From Selenomonadales bacterium (GTDB lineage: Bacteria > Bacillota > Clostridia > Christensenellales > QALW01): a stretch of DNA of 27,308 nucleotides. The stretch lies in the NCBI GenBank assembly GCA_003150515.1, contig QALW01000020.1, positions 1 to 27,308 of the forward strand. Direction: 5' to 3'. Positions 13,951 to 22,162 of this stretch are shown in pieces. The position numbers were made by a program, and so were the translations under genes. Numbering within the stretch: position 1 is the stretch's first letter; every line of letters starts with the position of its first letter. The notes below the pieces were generated by a model that had not been told where the DNA came from, searched no databases, and saw nothing but the letters and a program-made list of their open reading frames with translations.

Positions 13951-15189
13951 ATGAAGAAATTTTCCGTCAAGCTTATAACGCTGTTTGCAACCCTTCTTCT
14001 GCTCTGCGGCTGCGCGGAGCAGAATGTTCTTGCGCCCAGCCCCGGCGGCAGTCCGACTGCGCCCGGCGGCTCGGCGGGAGCTCTTATTACAGGCCAAACC
14101 TCTCCTTCTGCGGAGGCAAATCCCTCCGGAAGCGGCCTAAGCCCGTCTGCGAGCGGCGGCTTTGAGCCTTCATATTCCCCGAGCCGTGCGCCTGAAACAG
14201 AAGCGCCCTCTAATACGCCTTCAGCCGGCCCTGCTCAGACTCCGGAGCCCACGCCCTCTCCCATAACGGGGGCGGCGCAGAAATACGATTATTCTCAGCT
14301 TAAAACGGATATAGACCTTCTGGCGTCAATGTATCCGGATAAAATAACCGTTTCCTCTATAGGGATAACTAATTTTGAAAGGGAAATTCCCCTTATAATT
14401 CTCGGCAATCCCGCGGCGGGCAAGCGCGTGCTCATTCACGGCGCCATGCACGCCCGCGAATACATAACTTCTCAGGTTATTATGCTTACGCTGGAGCGCA
14501 TGCTGCGCGATTATGATTCGCTCAGCTATAACGGCGTAAAATATTCCGAAATACTCAGCCAGGTGGCAGTTTATATCGTGCCCATGACCAATCCGGACGG
14601 CGTGGAATTAGTCAACAACGGCATTTCCTCCGTGCCCGACGGCTATCGGGATATAGTGCTGGAAATCAATAAAGGCAGCAAGAATTTCAGCCAATGGAAG
14701 GCCAACGGCCTGGGCGTGGATCTTAACAACAACTACGGAGTTCTGGGCTCCATTGAGGGCAAGAATTATTCGGACGTTCCGGCCTTTATGGGCTTTCCGG
14801 GCGAAGCATTCTCCGAGCCGGAGACAATAGCCCTGGCCGACCTTACCAGCGAGATGGATTTTCTCTCCACCGCCTCCTATCATACGCAGGGCGAAATTAT
14901 ATACTGGTATTTCGGGCAGACGGGAGAAGCCGAAACGCGCGACCTGGCATATGCGCGCGAGCTGGCGGGCTTAACGGGCTATTCGCTGATTTCCAAGAAT
15001 AAAAGCAGTTCCAATAATCTGGCCATGGGCTATAAGGATTGGTTTGTTATGGCCTTCGGCCGCCCCGGCTTTACCATAGAATGCGGCCAGGGCTCTCATC
15101 CCCTTAATATTTCCCAGCTTGATTCCATATATCAGGCGGTTAAAGACGTGCCCATACATATGGCTTGGAGAGAATATGACGCAGGATGA
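13951..15189 (+). CDS. M14-family zinc peptidase lipoprotein, probable cell-wall gamma-D-Glu-diamino acid endopeptidase
   Basis: The 412-residue product has a lipobox LCGC (C21), a Pro/Ser/Gly linker (22-108) and an M14 catalytic domain (about 112-405). Zinc ligands H167 and E170 are in GAMHARE and H311 is in SYHTQG. Catalytic E377 is in FTIECGQG; NPDG at 214-217 is also conserved. The substrate-carboxylate arginine of true carboxypeptidases (DLNRN) is replaced by asparagine in GVDLNNNY. This occurs in M14 enzymes acting on peptidoglycan stem peptides rather than on free C termini, so I favour that role. It follows rlmH by 12 bases and overlaps tadA by 14 bases. Confidence 0.82.
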   Translation: MKKFSVKLITLFATLLLLCGCAEQNVLAPSPGGSPTAPGGSAGALITGQTSPSAEANPSGSGLSPSASGGFEPSYSPSRAPETEAPSNTPSAGPAQTPEPTPSPITGAAQKYDYSQLKTDIDLLASMYPDKITVSSIGITNFEREIPLIILGNPAAGKRVLIHGAMHAREYITSQVIMLTLERMLRDYDSLSYNGVKYSEILSQVAVYIVPMTNPDGVELVNNGISSVPDGYRDIVLEINKGSKNFSQWKANGLGVDLNNNYGVLGSIEGKNYSDVPAFMGFPGEAFSEPETIALADLTSEMDFLSTASYHTQGEIIYWYFGQTGEAETRDLAYARELAGLTGYSLISKNKSSSNNLAMGYKDWFVMAFGRPGFTIECGQGSHPLNISQLDSIYQAVKDVPIHMAWREYDAG

Positions 15190-15646
15190 ATATTTTATGC
15201 GCCAGGCCGTTATTCAAGCCAGGCTGGCCGCTAAAAGGGACGAAGTGCCCGTCGGGGCGGTTATAGTAAAAGACGGCGTTATAATCGCACGAGGCAGAAA
15301 CACGCGGGAAAACGCGCACGATCCGGCCGGGCATGCCGAAATAAACGCGCTGCGCAGGGCTGCCAAAAAACTGGGCGGCTGGAATTTGCATCACTGCGAG
15401 CTTTACGTTACATTGGAACCCTGCCCAATGTGCGCCGGCGCGGCCATAAACGCCCGGCTGGCGCGCATTATATACGGCGCGGCCGATAAAAAGGCGGGCG
15501 CCTGCGGCTCCAAGCTCAATCTCTGCGATGCGGAGCTGAAATTCAACCATATACCCGGCGTTACAGGAGGCGTTCTAGAAGAAGAATGCGCGCTCCTTTT
15601 AACACAATATTTTAAATTAAAACGCAGAAAGAAGGAAGAAAGATGA
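15176..15646 (+). CDS. tadA: tRNA adenosine(34) deaminase TadA
   Basis: The 156-residue product has the zinc-dependent deaminase motifs: HAE with H53 and E55, and PCPMC with C83 and C86. The neighbouring GRN, AINARL and GAACGS-like segments fit TadA rather than cytidine or guanine deaminases. It converts A34 to inosine in tRNA-Arg(ACG). Translation starts at 15176 with GGAGAGA just upstream, inside the end of the M14 gene; an upstream in-frame start at 15119 lacks a site. It overlaps the next gene by 4 bases (ATGA). Confidence 0.93.
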   Translation: MTQDEYFMRQAVIQARLAAKRDEVPVGAVIVKDGVIIARGRNTRENAHDPAGHAEINALRRAAKKLGGWNLHHCELYVTLEPCPMCAGAAINARLARIIYGAADKKAGACGSKLNLCDAELKFNHIPGVTGGVLEEECALLLTQYFKLKRRKKEER

Positions 15647-16200
15647 ACGAACAGATTAAACTTATAGCCCTGAGGATTAGCGACATGAGGGAAATTAGGG
15701 GCATTAGTCAAACGGATATGGCCGCTAAAATGGATTTGTCCCTTGACGAATATCTTTCTTACGAAAAAGGCGAGCAGGACTTTTCATTCACATTTTTATA
15801 TAAAGCAAGCAATATTCTGGGCATAGAAATGGCCGAGCTGCTTACGGGCGAGCATCCCAAGCTGGATTTCTGTTCGGTTGTAAAGGCGGGACAGGGCTTA
15901 AGATATGAAAGACGCAAGGATTATAATCATCAGCACCTTGCCTATAATTTCAAGGAACGCAAGGCGGACCCGTTTTTCGTCACCGTGCGCTCGGATATAA
16001 AGCCGGGCCAGCGGGAGCCCAACAGCCATGAAAGCCAGGAATTTATGTATATAGTTTCGGGCAGTCTGCTCTTTTGCCTGGACGACTACAGCGTGCGCCT
16101 GGAAAAGGGGGATTCCGTCTATTACGACTGCACCCATCCTCACGCAATGTACGCCGTGGACTGCGATGAATGCCAGTTTATAACCATAATAATGAAATAA
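15643..16200 (+). CDS. XRE-family regulator with C-terminal cupin domain
   Basis: The 185-residue product has an N-terminal helix-turn-helix of the XRE type (about 5-68, including ISQTDMAAKMDLSLDEYLSYEKG) and a C-terminal cupin_2 barrel (about 110-185, with SHESQEFMYIVSGSL and KGDSVYYDCTHPHAMYA). Proteins of this kind sense a small ligand through the cupin and control adjacent metabolic genes. The next gene is an acyl-CoA synthetase, and this pairing recurs in Clostridia, so that gene is the likely target. Start overlaps the tadA stop by 4 bases. Confidence 0.88.
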   Translation: MNEQIKLIALRISDMREIRGISQTDMAAKMDLSLDEYLSYEKGEQDFSFTFLYKASNILGIEMAELLTGEHPKLDFCSVVKAGQGLRYERRKDYNHQHLAYNFKERKADPFFVTVRSDIKPGQREPNSHESQEFMYIVSGSLLFCLDDYSVRLEKGDSVYYDCTHPHAMYAVDCDECQFITIIMK

Positions 16201-16237
16201 TATAACGCCATTGGGAAAACGGAGGTTCAGATAGATT

Positions 16238-17905
16238 ATGGCACAGTTATTTGAAAAATACGTCCGCAAGGACTACGAGGATTATGAGGATTTTTATAAA
16301 AACTATGAAGTTAACATACCCGAAAACTTTAATTTCGCCTACGACTGCATAGACGAGCTGGCTAAAAAAAGCCCGGACAAGCTTGCTATGAGATGGACTA
16401 ACGTCGCCGGCCAGAAGCGCGATTTCACATTTGCCGATATGAAATATTATTCGGACAAAACGGCTAACTACCTTAAAAGCCTGGGCATAGGCAAAGGGGA
16501 CGCCGTCATGCTTATCCTTAAGCGTCACTACGAATACTGGTGGACTATTCTGGCGCTTCATAAATTAGGCGCTATAACCATACCCGCTTCTAATCTATTG
16601 ACTCCCAAGGATATAATCTACCGCTGCAACATGGCGGATATAAAATGCATAGTATGCACCGCCGACGGAGATATTTCCCACCGGGTGCAGGAGGCGGCGC
16701 CTGACTGCCCCACTCTTAAGCTGCTTATAACCACCAGCCCGCCTGAAAACAGCCAGTGGCTGGATTTCCATAAGGGAGTGGACGAGGCGAGCCCTGAATT
16801 TATCCGCCCCGAGGGAGAGGAAGCCACCAAAAACAGCGATATAATGCTTATATATTTCACATCGGGCACTACGGGCATGCCCAAGATGGTGGCGCACGAT
16901 TACCTCTACGCGCTGGCGCATATAACAACGGCGGCTTTCTGGCATAAGGTGGATCCGGACGGCATACATCTGACTGTATCAGATACGGGATGGGGCAAGG
17001 CGGCCTGGGGCAAGCTCTATGGGCAATGGCTGGCCGAGACCTGCATAATGGTATACGATTTTGATAAATTCATACCCTCAGACCTCCTTCAGATAATGCA
17101 GGATTATAAAATAACCACCTTCTGCGCGCCCCCGACCATCTATCGCTTCCTGGTAAAAGAGAATATGGCCGAATACGACCTTTCCTCCCTGAAGGAATGC
17201 ACCAATGCCGGAGAGCCTCTCAATCCTGAAATAATGGATAAATTCCGCGAATTTACAGGCATAACCCTGCGCGAAGGCTATGGACAGACAGAGACCACCC
17301 TTACCCTGGCCACCTATCCCGGAATGAAAGTATGCCCCGGCTCCATGGGCAGGCCCACGCCCGGCTATACAATAACCCTCCTGGACGAGAACGGCCAGAA
17401 GGTGCCCGACGGAGAAGTGGGAGAAATAGTAATCCGCGCGGACAGGGACAATAAGCCGGCGGGCATGTTCCTGGGCTATTACAGGGACGAAGAGCTGACC
17501 GCTTCGGCCTGGCACGACGGATATTATCACACGGGAGACACCGCATGGCGGGATGAACACGGATATTACTGGTTTGTGGGACGCACGGACGACGTTATAA
17601 AGAGTTCGGGCTACCGCATAGGTCCTTTTGAGGTGGAAAGCGCGCTCCTTGAGCATCCGGCCGTGCTGGAATGCGCCATAACGGGCATGCCCCACCCAAT
17701 ACGGGGGCAGATTGTCAAGGCCACCGTGGTGCTTTCAAAAGGCTATTCCCCCAGCGACGCGCTTATAAAGGAATTGCAGGAGCATGTAAAGCATACCACC
17801 GCTCCCTATAAATATCCGCGCGTAATTGAATTTGTGGACGAGCTGCCCAAGACCATAAGCGGCAAAATACGCCGCGTTCAAATCCGCGAGGAGGATAAAG
17901 GCTGA
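16238..17905 (+). CDS. AMP-forming acyl-CoA synthetase (medium-chain/acetyl type)
   Basis: The 555-residue product is a full ANL-superfamily adenylating enzyme: P-loop TSGTTGMPK at 208-216, GYGQTETT, YHTGD, GRTDDVIKSSGYRIGPFEVES, and catalytic lysine K543 in PKTISGKIRR. Gly-Tyr in the hinge region and overall length fit medium-chain or short-chain acyl-CoA ligases. The acid substrate cannot be told from the sequence. GGAGG lies 12 bases upstream of the ATG. It follows the XRE-cupin gene by 37 bases, which suggests control by that regulator. It is the last gene of the run. Confidence 0.9.
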   Translation: MAQLFEKYVRKDYEDYEDFYKNYEVNIPENFNFAYDCIDELAKKSPDKLAMRWTNVAGQKRDFTFADMKYYSDKTANYLKSLGIGKGDAVMLILKRHYEYWWTILALHKLGAITIPASNLLTPKDIIYRCNMADIKCIVCTADGDISHRVQEAAPDCPTLKLLITTSPPENSQWLDFHKGVDEASPEFIRPEGEEATKNSDIMLIYFTSGTTGMPKMVAHDYLYALAHITTAAFWHKVDPDGIHLTVSDTGWGKAAWGKLYGQWLAETCIMVYDFDKFIPSDLLQIMQDYKITTFCAPPTIYRFLVKENMAEYDLSSLKECTNAGEPLNPEIMDKFREFTGITLREGYGQTETTLTLATYPGMKVCPGSMGRPTPGYTITLLDENGQKVPDGEVGEIVIRADRDNKPAGMFLGYYRDEELTASAWHDGYYHTGDTAWRDEHGYYWFVGRTDDVIKSSGYRIGPFEVESALLEHPAVLECAITGMPHPIRGQIVKATVVLSKGYSPSDALIKELQEHVKHTTAPYKYPRVIEFVDELPKTISGKIRRVQIREEDKG

Positions 17906-17960
17906 TAATCGCCCTGCCGCCTCCCCAAAACGCAGCCGGGCTATATATGGCAGCCAAACA

Positions 17961-17990
17961 AAAAAGAGAGGGAAGCTTCCCTCTCTTTTT
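17961..17990. terminator. Bidirectional intrinsic terminator
   Basis: A perfect 30-base palindrome with AAAAAGAGAGGG and its complement, ending in five T residues on both strands. It serves the acyl-CoA synthetase gene (+) and the unknown anchored protein gene (-). It is the only fully visible convergent junction in the window without a cloverleaf element. Confidence 0.9.
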
Positions 17991-18069
17991 CAGTTTCATG
18001 CCTTTTTAAAATTCAGCCCCGCTTTGGCTAGCCCAGTATGGATTGAATATCCTCGCCCGCCTGATAGCG

Positions 18070-18855
18070 CTAAGCATAATTATGGAATATCTCGGGATTA
18101 ATATTTTCAAGCTTATCAGCACAATTATAAAGATTCCAATAGTCTGAAATACAATTTAATTTATTTAATGCTGTCTGATAGTCATAACGTAGATATTCCA
18201 CATCTTCTTGCATATCATACAAAACATCCAGAAGAAACTCAAGCTGTGCTTTTCTATTTTTGTTGCCTTGAGTGGACCGCCCCCATATAGTAAGTTTATT
18301 TTCAGTATTCGCAAGAGAAAATTCTAACTGTTCAATCATTGAGGAAATCCTCGAATTTAAACCGTCCATACCCGTTGCCATACATTCAATATACAATTCG
18401 CACGCAAGCTGCTCGTTATAAACCTCGTTCAACTGTTCCCTTTCCTCATCAGTATACTCAGAAAAAGGTTTATCATTTTCCTCCAGCCACTGATTCAACT
18501 CATCCAGCCGTTCTATGGCTTCGGCGCGCGTCATCATCTTTATTTCCGAAGGCAGACCGTTATAGTAATATATTTCCTGCTCGGTCATCTGCTTATGAAC
18601 CAAAGTATTCCTTAATATCTGCTCCGCCTCGGTTCCCAAGGGCACAGAGAATGCTGAAATATCCACCTGCTCGGCCGTAAGCGTTTGGAGCGCTTCCATT
18701 TCTTCAGTTCCCGCCGTATTCAAAGGCGCCTGTTCAGCCGGATTGCCCGCCTGATTATTTTCCGCGCCCATATTCCCTATGGTGTACACCGCCGTGCTCA
18801 TAAGCAATACCGCAGCCAATGCCGCCGCTATGGCTATTACCTGCTTTTTCCTCAT
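18070..18855 (-). CDS. Membrane-anchored or secreted protein of unknown function
   Basis: The 261-residue product has an N-terminal hydrophobic segment (about 5-28) after MRKKQ, acting as a signal or anchor, and no lipobox. The rest is acidic and mainly helical with probable coiled coils (about 115-160 and 185-240), and four cysteines in two pairs (CELYIEC and NCISDYWNLYNC). No domain is recognised. The start at 18855 follows AAGGAGAGAAGGATA. An in-frame ATG 20 codons upstream lacks a site. It is alone on the - strand. Base composition is more A/T-rich than the neighbouring + strand genes. Confidence 0.7.
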   Translation of the reverse strand: MRKKQVIAIAAALAAVLLMSTAVYTIGNMGAENNQAGNPAEQAPLNTAGTEEMEALQTLTAEQVDISAFSVPLGTEAEQILRNTLVHKQMTEQEIYYYNGLPSEIKMMTRAEAIERLDELNQWLEENDKPFSEYTDEEREQLNEVYNEQLACELYIECMATGMDGLNSRISSMIEQLEFSLANTENKLTIWGRSTQGNKNRKAQLEFLLDVLYDMQEDVEYLRYDYQTALNKLNCISDYWNLYNCADKLENINPEIFHNYA

Positions 18856-19075
18856 TATCCTTCTCTCCTTTCCTCTATCTTTTACGAATTTCTGATTTTT
18901 ATTGCCACTATCCAATTAGCAGCGCCCTGCCTATCAATAAAGGAAAAAATATCGCCGTTTAAAAAAAGCGTATGGTCAGAGGCGAGGAGGTGAACCCAAT
19001 GGTGCTGTAAGCGCTGAATAAGCGCCCCGCGTAAAATGTCCGGAATTAAAAACTAAATTAAGGAGATAGATCCTG

Positions 19076-19138
19076 ATGAAAAAACTCAGCTCATTTCTGC
19101 TCGCTTTGTCCTTCGTATTAGTTATCGCATATATATAA
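19076..19138 (+). CDS. Possible 20-residue hydrophobic peptide or truncated signal peptide
   Basis: Starting at ATG 19076, with AAGGAG 9 bases upstream, the peptide MKKLSSFLLALSFVLVIAYI ends at a TAA. It resembles a signal peptide or a small membrane peptide. The same frame continues after the stop for 12 codons (CYVNIYPEKINS) to another stop, so the ORF may be the 5' end of a decayed exported-protein gene. No homologue is recognised. Confidence 0.35.
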   Translation: MKKLSSFLLALSFVLVIAYI

Positions 19139-19305
19139 TGCTATGTCAATATCTACCCGGAAAAAATAAACAGTTAAAATTATTCAGAGCCCCGGCGCCA
19201 AGGGGGTTTTTAAAAGCACAGGGCAGTTAATCAGCCCAATATACAAAAGCCGGGAAAGCCGGTTATAAAAGAGTAAGCTTTTAGCCTGAGCAGAGCAAAA
19301 AAAGC

Positions 19306-19335
19306 TTGACAGCCATAGCGCGGGCATGGTATAGT
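19306..19335 (+). promoter_or_regulatory. Sigma-A promoter of the ylxM-ffh operon
   Basis: TTGACA (19306-19311, perfect), an 18-base spacer and TATAGT (19330-19335). The predicted start is near 19342. Confidence 0.75.
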
Positions 19336-19341
19336 ATGCGT

Positions 19342-19363
19342 TGTAAAGTTTATATGCTTTACA
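19342..19363 (+). promoter_or_regulatory. 5'-terminal leader hairpin of the ylxM-ffh mRNA
   Basis: TGTAAAG (19342-19348) pairs with CTTTACA (19357-19363) around an 8-base loop. Given the promoter position, the hairpin would sit at the very 5' end of the transcript, where such structures can shield mRNA from 5'-end-dependent decay. Confidence 0.45.
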
Positions 19364-19388
19364 GCTATGGGAGAAAGAAAGCTGAGAT

Positions 19389-19718
19389 ATGGAAAAGAAC
19401 GTCAGGATGTGCATGCTTCTGGATATTTATTTCTCTTTGCTCACCCAGAAGCAGCAGGAATGCATGCGCCTATATTACGAGGAGGATCTTTCTCTCTCTG
19501 AAATAAGCGAATTGCTCAGCATTTCCCGGCAGGGCGTGCGGGACTGCCTTAAAAAGGCGGAGAACGCCCTGGAGCATATGGAACGGGAGCTTAAACTGCT
19601 GAAAAAAGAGTTGAAGCTGGAAAAGCTGTTAAACGGGCTGAAGGAATTAAAGCTGTCCGCAGTGGACGGGCTGATTGCTCAATTTGAACAAGCATCGGAG
19701 GACGACAATGGCATTTGA
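19389..19718 (+). CDS. ylxM: YlxM/p13-like helix-turn-helix protein linked to SRP
   Basis: The 109-residue product matches the UPF0122 (YlxM/p13) family: LLDIYFSLLTQKQQECMRLYYEEDLSLSEISELLSISRQGVRDCLKKAE, resembling sigma region 4. The family is encoded next to ffh in Firmicutes and has been implicated in SRP function. GGGAGAAAG lies upstream. The coiled C-terminal segment is typical. Its end overlaps ffh by 11 bases. Confidence 0.92.
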   Translation: MEKNVRMCMLLDIYFSLLTQKQQECMRLYYEEDLSLSEISELLSISRQGVRDCLKKAENALEHMERELKLLKKELKLEKLLNGLKELKLSAVDGLIAQFEQASEDDNGI

Positions 19719-21042
19719 AGGGCTTACGCAAAAGCTCCAGGAGGTATTTAAAAAGCTTACGGGGCGCGGAAAGCTGAGCGAGGCGGACGTAAAGCTGGCC
19801 ATGCGGGAAGTGCGCATGGCGCTTCTGGAAGCGGACGTTAATTTTAACGTGGCCAAGGATTTCTGCGCCTCCTTAAGCCAGAAAGCCGTAGGGGCCGAAA
19901 TATTGGAAAGCCTCACTCCCGGCCAGCAGGTTATAAAGCTGGTAAGGGACGAATTAACCGCCCTTATGGGAGGGACAAACGCGAAACTGGCCGTGGCCAG
20001 CGCGCCTCCTACTATTATCATGCTCTGCGGTTTGCAGGGCGCGGGCAAAACCACCATGTGCGGCAAATTGGGCGGCCTGCTTAAAAAGCAGGGCAAGCGG
20101 CCTCTGCTTGTAGCCGGAGATATATATCGTCCGGCGGCTATCAGCCAGCTTCAGACGGTAGGCAAAGCCTTTGAGCTGAACGTATTTGAAAAGGGGACGC
20201 AGAATCCCGTTAAAACAATAAAAGAGGCGGTTGAATACGCACGGAGCTATCAATATGACACCGTCATATTAGATACAGCCGGACGGCTGCATATAGACGA
20301 ACAGCTTATGGAGGAGCTCAAAAAAATCAAGCAGGCGGTTTCGCCACATGAAATCCTCTTAACCGTGGACGCTATGACCGGTCAGGACGCCGTAAACGTC
20401 TCCAAGGCCTTCAACGAGGCCTTAGGCATAACGGGAGTAATCCTCACAAAGCTGGACGGCGACACCCGCGGAGGCGCCGCGCTTTCAGTGCGCGCAGTTA
20501 CGGGCTGCCCCATTAAATTCAGCGGCATAGGCGAAAAAATTTCGCTGGACGCTATCGAGCCCTTTTATCCGGACCGTATGGCCTCGCGCATTCTTGGCAT
20601 GGGAGACGTGCTCTCCCTTATAGAAAAGGCGGAGGAGAGCTTTGACGAAAAGGCGGCCGCAAAGCTGGAGGAAAAGCTGCGCAAACAGCAATTCGACCTG
20701 GAGGATTTCCTCGAGCAGTTTAAGCAGATGAAAAAAATGGGCTCCATAGGGGATATCCTCAACATGCTGCCCGGCGTCAACAAGAACAATATAAATCCTG
20801 AGGACGTAGACCAGAAGCGCATTAACCGCATGGAAGCGATTATCCTCTCCATGACTCCTAAGGAGAGGCGCAATCCCAACATTCTGAACGCCAACAGACG
20901 CAAACGCATAGCCGTGGGGAGCGGAACAAGCGTGCAGGAAGTAAATCAGCTTATGCGCCAATACGAACAGATTAAGGACATGATGAAAAAATTCACTAGA
21001 ATGGGCGGCAAAAGGGGCAGATTTATGCCGCGCTTTAAATAA
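19708..21042 (+). CDS. ffh: Signal recognition particle GTPase Ffh
   Basis: The 444-residue product has the N domain (1-90), the SRP GTPase G domain with GLQGAGKTT (108-116), DTAGR (189-193) and TKLDGD (247-252), and a methionine-rich M domain (about 300-444) with the MLPG linker and a basic C terminus. It binds 4.5S/SRP RNA and signal sequences and docks with FtsY. CGGAGG precedes the ATG at 19708, inside the end of ylxM. An upstream in-frame start at 19675 has no site. Confidence 0.97.
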   Translation: MAFEGLTQKLQEVFKKLTGRGKLSEADVKLAMREVRMALLEADVNFNVAKDFCASLSQKAVGAEILESLTPGQQVIKLVRDELTALMGGTNAKLAVASAPPTIIMLCGLQGAGKTTMCGKLGGLLKKQGKRPLLVAGDIYRPAAISQLQTVGKAFELNVFEKGTQNPVKTIKEAVEYARSYQYDTVILDTAGRLHIDEQLMEELKKIKQAVSPHEILLTVDAMTGQDAVNVSKAFNEALGITGVILTKLDGDTRGGAALSVRAVTGCPIKFSGIGEKISLDAIEPFYPDRMASRILGMGDVLSLIEKAEESFDEKAAAKLEEKLRKQQFDLEDFLEQFKQMKKMGSIGDILNMLPGVNKNNINPEDVDQKRINRMEAIILSMTPKERRNPNILNANRRKRIAVGSGTSVQEVNQLMRQYEQIKDMMKKFTRMGGKRGRFMPRFK

Positions 21043-21090
21043 TAAACAACGCTTTGAGCGATGTTATATAAAATTTTGGAGGAATTAAAA

Positions 21091-21333
21091 ATGATAAAGA
21101 TCAGATTGAAGAGACTGGGCGCCAAGAAGAGCCCCTTTTACCGCATAGTAGTCGCGGACAGCCGCTCTCCCAGGGACGGACGCTGCATTGAGGAAATAGG
21201 CTATTACAATCCTCTCTGCGAGCCCGCCGAAATAAAGGTGGATAACGAGGCCGCTCAGAAATGGCTGAATAACGGAGCTCAGCCTACCGACACAGTAAAA
21301 AAACTGCTTAAAATAAGCGGCGCTATCCAATAA
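21091..21333 (+). CDS. rpsP: 30S ribosomal protein S16
   Basis: The 80-residue product starts MIKIRLKRLGAKKSPFYRIVVADSR, the invariant S16 N terminus, with GRCIEEIGYYNP next. GGAGG lies 8 bases upstream of the ATG at 21091. It follows ffh by 48 bases and precedes khpA by 30 bases, the standard Firmicute order. Confidence 0.97.
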   Translation: MIKIRLKRLGAKKSPFYRIVVADSRSPRDGRCIEEIGYYNPLCEPAEIKVDNEAAQKWLNNGAQPTDTVKKLLKISGAIQ

Positions 21334-21363
21334 GCCTGCCGCGCTCTACGAAAGGAGCTCTAT

Positions 21364-21588
21364 ATGGAGGGTTTGGTTGAATATATTGTTAAAGCTTTAG
21401 TTAAAAACCCTGAGGATGTGCAAATCAGCCGCAAGCCGTGCGAGGGCGGCTATATCGTGGAGGTGCGCGTACATCCTGACGACATGGGGAGAATAATCGG
21501 CAGGCAGGGCCGAATCGCCCGTTCCATCCGCACTATTGTAAAATCGGCGGCGGGCCCGGACGAAACGGTTTTTGTGGAGATTATCTAA
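21364..21588 (+). CDS. khpA: KH-domain RNA-binding protein KhpA
   Basis: The 74-residue product is a single KH domain with GRIIGRQGRIARSIR; the GxxG loop is at G46-G49. KhpA pairs with KhpB/Jag in Gram-positive bacteria and binds many RNAs. GAAAGGAGCTC lies before the ATG. The reading frame is followed by an intrinsic terminator-like hairpin before rimM. Confidence 0.95.
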   Translation: MEGLVEYIVKALVKNPEDVQISRKPCEGGYIVEVRVHPDDMGRIIGRQGRIARSIRTIVKSAAGPDETVFVEII

Positions 21589-21595
21589 GCTTTGC

Positions 21596-21630
21596 AGGCG
21601 GGCGTTCCTTTTAACAGCGCCCGCCTTTTT
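21596..21630 (+). terminator. Intrinsic terminator or attenuator inside the operon, between khpA and rimM
   Basis: AGGCGGGCG (21596-21604) pairs with CGCCCGCCT (21618-21626), 9 bp, followed by TTTTT. It begins 8 bases after the khpA stop and ends 20 bases before rimM. It could limit readthrough so that S16 and KhpA are made in excess over RimM and TrmD. Confidence 0.75.
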
Positions 21631-21649
21631 AAATTCAGCGGGAGTTATT

Positions 21650-22162
21650 ATGGAATATTTAAAAATCGGTTTAATACTCAAGCCTCAGGGAATACGCGGA
21701 GAAATAAAGGTGCTGCCCCTGACGGACAGTCCCCAACGCTTTATAGGGCTTAAACAGGCGTTTTTATCAGAGGGAAAAAAGCCTGTGCGAATTATGGGCG
21801 CCAGAGTGGGAAAAGACGCCGTATATTTATTTTTAGAGCGGATATACGACCGCACGGCCGCCGAGGGGCTGCGCGGAGAATATATTTATATCGACCGGGA
21901 GCACGCCGTTAAACTGCCTGAGGGACGTTATTTTATCGCCGACCTCATAGGATGTGAGGCCGTGGGCTTGGATAACCAAAGGCTTGGAACCTTAAAAGAG
22001 GTTTTGCAGCCGGGCGCAAACGATGTATATATAATTCAGAAGCCGGACGGCTCCGAGCTGCTTGTGCCGGTAGTGGAAGCCTTTATAAAGGATATAGATA
22101 TCCAAGCCAGAAAAATAATAATAGACGCGTCCATGCTTCAAGAGGAGGAAATACGCGATTGA
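21650..22162 (+). CDS. rimM: Ribosome maturation factor RimM
   Basis: The 170-residue product has the RimM N-terminal barrel (LKIGLILKPQGIRGEIKVLPLTD) and the PRC-like C-terminal domain (GRYFIADLIGCEAVG ... GANDVYIIQKPDGSELLVPVVEAFIKDID). It assists 30S head maturation with S19. CGGGAG lies upstream of the ATG at 21650. The stop overlaps the trmD TTG start by 4 bases. Confidence 0.95.
   Translation: MEYLKIGLILKPQGIRGEIKVLPLTDSPQRFIGLKQAFLSEGKKPVRIMGARVGKDAVYLFLERIYDRTAAEGLRGEYIYIDREHAVKLPEGRYFIADLIGCEAVGLDNQRLGTLKEVLQPGANDVYIIQKPDGSELLVPVVEAFIKDIDIQARKIIIDASMLQEEEIRD

Larger units (their letters stand above)
18856..19388. other. Gene-poor region with two tiny ORFs and the ylxM promoter
   Basis: This 533-base stretch has a strong GAGGAGG site at 18984-18990 that lies inside a 12-codon ORF (18972-19010) and just before an ATG opening a 3-codon ORF, a 20-codon hydrophobic ORF with AAGGAG (19076-19138), and the promoter and leader of ylxM (19306-19363). 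Between 19140 and 19300 I see only weak G/C dyads, one followed by TTTTT near 19204-19208. The region may be the remnant of a lost gene, or hold small-peptide genes. Confidence 0.5.
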
